Of a DNA stretch of 11,147 nt, positions 7,915-11,147 are shown piece by piece; position 1 is the first letter of the stretch, and each line of letters opens with the position of its first letter. The stretch is from Thermoplasmata archaeon. Lineage in GTDB: Archaea; Thermoplasmatota; Thermoplasmata; Thermoplasmatales; Thermoplasmataceae. The notes beneath the pieces are model-generated. The model made no database searches and was not told the DNA's origin. It saw only the letters and a list, made by a program, of their open reading frames with translations. Location: NCBI GenBank assembly GCA_021833045.1, contig JAKBGP010000053.1, positions 1 through 11,147 of the forward strand, read 5' to 3'. The position numbers were made by a program, and so were the translations under genes.

Positions 7915-8643
7915 TATCCAATCGTAACCTTCTTCCTCTATCTTAAGGGCAAGGTTCTTGTCTCCATTCCTGACAACCTTTCCATCCACCAGTATGTGAA
8001 CGAAATCTGGGTCAATATTCTTTAAAATTCTCTGATAGTGCGTTATGATCAGGAAACCAACCTCTTTGCTGTGGTATTTTATTATCTCCTCTGCAACAAG
8101 CCTAAGTGCATCAACATCCAGACCAGAATCTATTTCATCGAGTACCACTATCTTTGGTTTGAGGATTGCCATCTGCAGTATTTCGAATCTCTTTCTTTCT
8201 CCTCCAGAAAATCCGTCATTAACGGACCTTGACATGAAAGACTCATCTAATCCTACGAGTTTCAGGTGTTCCTTTACCCTGTTGAAGAATTCTGTGACTG
8301 TCACCTTATCTTCAGGATGCAGCTGTTTGTATGCTGTTCGAAGGAATGAAGAAATTTTTACGCCCGGGATAGAGATCGGGCTCTGGAAAGCAAGAAACAG
8401 TCCAGCCCTGGCCCTCTCTTCAGGTGTTTTATCTGTAAGATCTTTACCGTCCAGTATAATTGATCCGTCTTCTATAACATAGTTCGGGTGGCCTATGAGA
8501 ACATTTCCCAATGTGCTCTTACCTGCTCCATTAGGTCCCATCAATGCATGGATTTCTCCTCCCTTAACATCAATATCAACCCCTTTCAGGATCTTCTTTC
8601 CCTCCACACTGGCGGAGAGATTGCTAATTTTCAGCTCAACCAT
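7906..8643 (-). CDS. sufC: Fe-S cluster assembly ATPase SufC
   Basis: Cytosolic ABC-type ATPase of the SufBCD complex; ATP-driven dimerisation opens the SufB-SufD interface for cluster building. At 245 residues it has usual family length. Walker A GPNGAGKST lies at 36-44, Q-loop Gln87 in AFQSP, signature FSGGERKR at 145-152 (the Suf-specific form), Walker B VVLDEID at 166-172, and switch His202 in ITHYQR. All motifs are intact. The frame stays open upstream to 8814, but the start is ATG 8643: the protein family begins MxxLxIxNL, the upstream residues show no family similarity, and a TATA box about 25 nt upstream (8664-8671) puts transcription start at the ATG itself. It is the first gene of sufCBDSU, divergent from the SufR-like gene. 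Confidence 0.96.
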   Translation of the reverse strand: MVELKISNLSASVEGKKILKGVDIDVKGGEIHALMGPNGAGKSTLGNVLIGHPNYVIEDGSIILDGKDLTDKTPEERARAGLFLAFQSPISIPGVKISSFLRTAYKQLHPEDKVTVTEFFNRVKEHLKLVGLDESFMSRSVNDGFSGGERKRFEILQMAILKPKIVVLDEIDSGLDVDALRLVAEEIIKYHSKEVGFLIITHYQRILKNIDPDFVHILVDGKVVRNGDKNLALKIEEEGYDWIKE

Positions 8644-8663
8644 AATACTAAATTGGTTTAACC

Positions 8664-8671
8664 TATTTAAA
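8664..8671 (-). promoter_or_regulatory. TATA box of the sufCBDSU operon
   Basis: On the - strand this reads TTTAAATA, a classic archaeal TATA element. Its centre is about 25 nt upstream of the sufC ATG at 8643, so the mRNA is predicted to be leaderless. This fits the lack of any SD before sufC, whereas sufB and rad50, which are internal to transcripts, have SDs. The box is largely inside the left arm of an inverted repeat (8666-8689). Confidence 0.7.
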
Positions 8672-8689
8672 CACTTACTTATGTTTAAA
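8666..8689. promoter_or_regulatory. candidate SufR-like operator (8-bp inverted repeat)
   Basis: TTTAAACA at 8666-8673 and TGTTTAAA at 8682-8689 form a perfect inverted repeat with an 8-nt spacer, the shape expected for a homodimeric winged-helix repressor. The left arm covers six of eight bases of the sufC TATA box, so binding would block TBP. The inner bases ACA-N8-TGT are loosely similar to operators described for bacterial SufR. Two odd palindromic or related elements lie nearby: GGTTTAACC at 8655-8663 and TTTAAC at 8713-8718. The region is very AT-rich, so chance repeats are not negligible. Use as an operator is inference. Confidence 0.5.
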
Positions 8690-8699
8690 GTCAATAAAC

Positions 8700-8707
8700 T
8701 TAATATA
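8700..8707 (+). promoter_or_regulatory. TATA box of the SufR-like regulator gene
   Basis: TTAATATA centred about 25 nt before the ATG at 8729, with an A-rich BRE-like stretch (AATAAAC) just upstream. This predicts a leaderless mRNA that starts at the ATG. The putative operator ends 10 nt upstream of it, so autoregulation is possible. Confidence 0.6.
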
Positions 8708-8728
8708 AGTAATTTAACTACTCTATAT

Positions 8729-9400
8729 ATGGAAAATGAACTTGCAGTAAGTCCTCTCCTTGGAAAGGTAAAAACAAGTATTCTCATGATTCTTGAGAAT
8801 GGGGAGAAAAGCATGGCTTATCTTGCAGATACACTGGATATGAATAAAACTGCTGTAAAAGAACACATGGATACACTTGAAAAGATGGGCTATGTAAAGC
8901 CCTTCTTCAAGAAAGAAGGTACTGGGAGACCTTCCAAATACTATGAGATCAGTCAATCTGGCATGGAACTATTTCCAAAGAAATATTCAGAACTCATGGC
9001 TACATTTCTCGATGAATTCAGGAATGAGTTTGGTGAGATGAAACTGAACCTTCTTCTTGGGCATGTTGCAGATAGATTAATGGAAAAAGCTGGTTTTAAG
9101 AATTCTGAAGGTACTCTTGATGGTAGGGAAAAGAAAATTCAAAGACTGCAGAGTTTTGTTAACGCTCTAAATAAACTTGGATATTATGCAAAAATGGAAG
9201 TTGACGGTGAAACTGTCAGGATCATCAGGCATAACTGTATATTCTATGAAATGGCCAAGAACAATGGAAAGGTAATATGCGACGTTCTTGGAAAGGACAT
9301 TATTCAAAGATCAGGAGAAAATAATTTTACCCTGGTTGAAAAGTTCTCCGACGGAGGCAACAAGTGTATAGTTGAAGTTGACCTCAATCAAATTGACTGA
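8729..9400 (+). CDS. SufR-like winged-helix transcriptional regulator with three candidate Fe-S cysteines
   Basis: A 223-residue predicted repressor of the divergent suf operon. Residues 12-60 form a winged helix-turn-helix (ILMILENGEKSMAYLADTLD then MNKTAVKEHMDTLEKMGYV). The wing GTGRPSKYYEIS (64-75) and then SGMELFPKKYSEL are typical of the SufR/COG2345 group. The C-terminal domain carries the protein's only cysteines, Cys170 (in RHNC), Cys184 and Cys213, spaced C-X13-C-X28-C. As I recall, cyanobacterial SufR places its cluster-binding cysteines almost identically (C-X12-C-X27-C). ATG 8729 is chosen because its TATA box lies 25 nt upstream and the family homology begins there. The frame stays open to 8495, but that part runs antisense through the start of sufC. 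Divergent placement from sufC supports the role. It could also sense another redox signal. I left the symbol empty because sufR has not been shown here. Confidence 0.8.
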   Translation: MENELAVSPLLGKVKTSILMILENGEKSMAYLADTLDMNKTAVKEHMDTLEKMGYVKPFFKKEGTGRPSKYYEISQSGMELFPKKYSELMATFLDEFRNEFGEMKLNLLLGHVADRLMEKAGFKNSEGTLDGREKKIQRLQSFVNALNKLGYYAKMEVDGETVRIIRHNCIFYEMAKNNGKVICDVLGKDIIQRSGENNFTLVEKFSDGGNKCIVEVDLNQID

Positions 9401-10335
9401 TTCTTAAAATTTTTAAACATATCTGCAACCGTGGCCTTCAGGTCGTATTCTGGCTTGAAATTCCAGTCCTTTACGGCATCTTCTGTATTTATAGAATAGG
9501 GCCATGTGTCCGCTATTTTCTGCCTGAAATCAGGATTATATTTTACATTGAAGTCCGGGTTAAGATTTCTAACTTCTTCCTCCAATTCCTTTGGTGAAAA
9601 GCTGTATGCCATCACATTATAGGATGTTCTTATTCTTATGCTCTCCTGTGGTGATGTCATCATCCGAAGTGTTGCCTTCATTGCATCTGGCATGTAGAGC
9701 ATTGGCAATTTTGTCTCCTCCTTCAGATAGCATTCGTAAAGGTTGCCCTGGGCTGCGTGCTTTATCATGTCCACAGCATAATCTGTGGTACCGGCTGTTG
9801 GAGCTACCTTATAGCTAAGGAGTCCAGGATATCTTAGACTCCTGACATCAAGATTATACTTGTTGAAATAATACTGTGACAGCATTTCCGTTGTAAATTT
9901 TGTTATGCCATACATTGTTGTTGGAATTGAGTTGTGTCTAATTGGGGCATTCTCTTTCTGAACCTCTGGACCATAGACGCCAATTGTTGAAGGAATGAAT
10001 ACCTTTTTTACGTCTCTTGTAACACAGGCATTCAGCACATTTACTGTACCTGTTAAATTTACATTGTAGGCAAGGTATGGGTCTTTTTCACCAGTTGCAG
10101 ACAGGATTGATGCCAGATGGTATACCTCATCTATATTCCTGTTCCTGATTATATTATCCACTGCTTCCCTATCCCTAACATCCAGAAATTCATAATTGAT
10201 CCTGCTATTTTCCCTAATTTTTGGTTCCTTCTGTACATCAGTTGCGTATATGGTTCCTCCATAGCTTGCCAGTAGATAATCAATTAATTCAGAACCTACC
10301 TGCCCCAGAGAACCTGTGATCAAAATGTTGGTCAT
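9388..10335 (-). CDS. L-threonine 3-dehydrogenase, short-chain (epimerase-like) type
   Basis: Predicted to oxidise L-threonine to 2-amino-3-ketobutyrate with NAD+, the first step of threonine breakdown to glycine and acetyl-CoA. It has 315 residues, an extended SDR/NDP-sugar-epimerase fold, and needs no zinc. The Rossmann glycine motif GSLGQVG lies at 8-14, and Asp33 at the end of beta-2 indicates NAD over NADP. Catalytic residues are Ser116/Thr117 in IPSTIGVYGPE and Tyr142-x3-Lys146 in MYGITK. The stretches SLRYPGLLSYK, PTAGTTDYAVDM, LPMLYMPDA and the late DTWP are specific to this threonine-dehydrogenase group and closely resemble the Thermoplasma volcanium enzyme as I recall it. That makes a sugar epimerase unlikely. 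The ATG at 10335 is close to a TATA box. The 3' end overlaps the regulator gene by 13 nt, tail-to-tail. No usual partner (glycine C-acetyltransferase) is in view. Confidence 0.88.
   Translation of the reverse strand: MTNILITGSLGQVGSELIDYLLASYGGTIYATDVQKEPKIRENSRINYEFLDVRDREAVDNIIRNRNIDEVYHLASILSATGEKDPYLAYNVNLTGTVNVLNACVTRDVKKVFIPSTIGVYGPEVQKENAPIRHNSIPTTMYGITKFTTEMLSQYYFNKYNLDVRSLRYPGLLSYKVAPTAGTTDYAVDMIKHAAQGNLYECYLKEETKLPMLYMPDAMKATLRMMTSPQESIRIRTSYNVMAYSFSPKELEEEVRNLNPDFNVKYNPDFRQKIADTWPYSINTEDAVKDWNFKPEYDLKATVADMFKNFKNQSI
9410..9414 (+). terminator. possible T-run terminator of the SufR-like gene
   Basis: Five T residues begin 9 nt after the regulator stop codon, in an A/T-only context. 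This suffices for archaeal intrinsic termination in principle, but it is also coding sequence (Phe-Lys-Asn-Phe-Lys, antisense) of the convergent dehydrogenase, so the support is weak. Confidence 0.3.
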
Positions 10336-10361
10336 GTTATGTATATTGATTATAGGTTAAA

Positions 10362-10369
10362 AAATATAA
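10362..10369 (-). promoter_or_regulatory. probable TATA box of the threonine dehydrogenase gene
   Basis: On the - strand TTATATTT, centred about 30 nt upstream of the ATG at 10335, predicts transcription start about 5 nt before the ATG. No SD is visible. The T6 run at 10359-10364 could also end the upstream transcript (gene at 10441-10926). The rest of the 105-nt gap 10336-10440 shows only an AT palindrome (10434-10446) and nothing else I can name. Confidence 0.45.
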
Positions 10370-10440
10370 TCTTATGCTTATACCTTTATTAAGTTGTAAT
10401 GTGGATACTCGTCAAACCAAACTACAGGAGATGATAAAAT

Positions 10441-10926
10441 TTATCTTGACCTAGCCTTCCTTACGTACATTCTCTGGATTACGCTGCCTGCAATCAGACT
10501 TACAATAAATACCACAAAAACAAGAATATTGAATAAAATATCATTGGTTATATAACCAAAATACCCAAGAATGTACAATACTGCATATCCAAGCATCAGA
10601 ATTATTAGACCCATGAATCGTATGTATATTGGAATTGATGTACGCACCTGCATGTATGGATTCTGAAGGGCTGCACCACTGGTACCACCCATTATAAATG
10701 AAAGCTGATTAAGAACTCTCCTTTTGTCTCTTGATTCTGGACACATTGGATCTGTTAATGCATTTTTTGCATCTTCCAGCAGCTGATTTGCCTTGTCCTT
10801 TTCACCCTTTCTATTATAAAGTGTGGCAAGCTCTATTTCCATCCTTGCAAGACTTGCGCAATTGGATATGGGCATCATTTTTTCGTAATCTACCTGATTC
10901 TGAAGATTTTGAATCTTTTCATCCAT
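10441..10926 (-). CDS. Unrecognised small membrane protein with TPR-like N-terminal helices
   Basis: I do not recognise a family. The 161-residue protein has two parts. Residues 1-75 are soluble and helical, and the stretch ARMEIELATLYNRKGEKDKA with the following LLEDAKNAL resembles a single TPR helix pair (A-x-x-Y at the first turn, then K-A-x-x-L-x-x-A). Residues about 104-126 and 130-150 are two strongly hydrophobic membrane helices joined by a short turn (YITND). A basic tail (RMYVRKARSR) follows, so both ends are predicted cytoplasmic. There is no signal peptide. I chose ATG 10926 over the TTG at 10935, because a TATA-like element at 10952-10959 puts transcription start near 10930. The TTG alternative adds three residues. 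It is probably its own transcript, and nothing nearby suggests a function. Confidence 0.75.
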   Translation of the reverse strand: MDEKIQNLQNQVDYEKMMPISNCASLARMEIELATLYNRKGEKDKANQLLEDAKNALTDPMCPESRDKRRVLNQLSFIMGGTSGAALQNPYMQVRTSIPIYIRFMGLIILMLGYAVLYILGYFGYITNDILFNILVFVVFIVSLIAGSVIQRMYVRKARSR

Positions 10927-10951
10927 TGCTTCCAATTAATCCAACCCCTTT

Positions 10952-10959
10952 AAATTAAA
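10952..10959 (-). promoter_or_regulatory. possible TATA box of the TPR-like membrane protein gene
   Basis: On the - strand TTTAATTT, within a longer A/T-only run (10949-10960), centred about 29 nt before ATG 10926. A second TATA-like CTATAAAT lies about 25 nt further upstream (near 10981). If that one is used, the G-rich AAAGGGG between them could act as an SD for the TTG at 10935 instead. Confidence 0.35.
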
Positions 10960-11082
10960 TCCTTATTTCCATAATTCATTTATAGTCTTGCCATTTTAAT
11001 GTATTTGTCTATCAGCCACCACAGAAATGTCTGGGAAGACCTTATTTCCCTCAAAATTAAGGTTTTCTGTAAAGAATATTTT

Positions 11083-11146
11083 TCATACTTCTATCTCATG
11101 CTTTATTTCTTTAAATTTTATAGGCAATCTGTCATATAGATATGTG
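11083..11146 (-). CDS. possible 3' tail of a gene entering from the right edge
   Basis: On the - strand one frame is open from the right edge for 20 codons to a TGA at 11083-11085. It encodes a Lys/Glu/Ile-rich end (YDRLPIKFKEIKHEIE) that looks like ordinary protein composition. Twenty open codons can occur by chance, and there is no start or domain in view. The rest of 10970-11082 holds no gene, repeat or RNA I can support. Confidence 0.2.
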   Translation of the reverse strand, partial: TYLYDRLPIKFKEIKHEIEV

Positions 11147-11147
11147 A

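Noticed and set aside
7901..7921. Earlier sufB start at 7921 (7 extra residues)
   Set aside because: It lies inside sufC without an SD, whereas ATG 7900 has a near-perfect SD at 7905-7914.
8495..8728. Open in-frame extension upstream of the SufR-like gene (78 extra residues)
   Set aside because: It runs antisense through the Walker A coding part of sufC. The winged-helix protein starts naturally at ATG 8729, which has a TATA box at the right distance.
8644..8814. Open in-frame extension upstream of sufC (57 extra residues)
   Set aside because: SufC proteins begin at the residues encoded from ATG 8643. The extension covers the divergent promoters and the start of the regulator gene, and shows no family similarity.
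9346..9356. Short hairpin CTCC-GAC-GGAG followed by TTTT on the - strand, a possible terminator for threonine dehydrogenase
   Set aside because: It has only 4 bp in the stem, lies inside the regulator coding sequence about 40 nt beyond the stop, and such hairpins are not the usual archaeal signal.
10427..10458. AGGAG followed by ATG on the + strand, suggesting a small gene
   Set aside because: The reading frame stops after seven codons, and the sequence is antisense to the end of the membrane-protein gene.
11028..11039. Small inverted repeat GTCT-GGGA-AGAC in the right-hand noncoding stretch
   Set aside because: A 4-bp stem with no T-run and no extension of pairing. There is no support for a structured RNA or terminator.
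1..11147. Search by eye for CRISPR arrays, tRNA/rRNA, insertion sequences or toxin-antitoxin pairs
   Set aside because: No spaced direct repeats, clover-leaf sequence, transposase motifs or small paired ORFs were seen. Nearly all of the window is occupied by the listed genes.

Overview
The window comes from an AT-rich archaeon, most likely of the order Thermoplasmatales (Ferroplasma, Picrophilus, Cuniculiplasma or Thermoplasma type). Four things point there. The Mre11-Rad50 pair is archaeal. Arg codons are mostly AGA/AGG and Ile is often ATA. Promoters are archaeal TATA boxes placed about 25 nt upstream of start codons, which gives leaderless or nearly leaderless mRNAs. There is also a short-chain-type L-threonine 3-dehydrogenase closely resembling the one known from Thermoplasma. 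The genus assignment is inference.

Layout, left to right. (1) Positions 2-3566, + strand: the 3' part of mre11 and a complete rad50, overlapping by 11 nt, encode the DNA double-strand-break processing complex. (2) Positions 8643 down to 3560, - strand: a tight five-gene iron-sulfur cluster assembly operon, sufC-sufB-sufD-sufS-sufU. Its last gene overlaps the end of rad50 tail-to-tail by 7 nt. (3) Positions 8644-8728: an 85-nt divergent regulatory region with two opposed TATA boxes and a perfect 8-bp inverted repeat that covers the sufC TATA box. (4) Positions 8729-9400, + strand: a winged-helix regulator with three C-terminal cysteines, resembling the Fe-S-sensing SufR repressors. (5) Positions 10335 down to 9388, - strand: L-threonine 3-dehydrogenase, overlapping the regulator end by 13 nt. 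(6) Positions 10926 down to 10441, - strand: an unrecognised small protein with a TPR-like N-terminus and two membrane helices. (7) Positions 10936-11147: a promoter-like stretch, then about 190 nt with no convincing gene except a possible 20-codon gene tail at the right edge.

How the genes work together: SufS takes sulfur from cysteine as a persulfide, SufU receives it or acts as scaffold, and the SufB-SufC-SufD ATPase scaffold builds the cluster. The divergent SufR-like protein probably senses cluster status and represses the operon through the inverted repeat. Mre11-Rad50, threonine dehydrogenase and the membrane protein have no evident functional link to the Suf system. I saw no mobile element, CRISPR array, tRNA or rRNA. 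This is mostly a well-ordered core region. Its most interesting part is the complete bacterial-style suf operon with its own candidate Fe-S sensor and operator in an archaeon.
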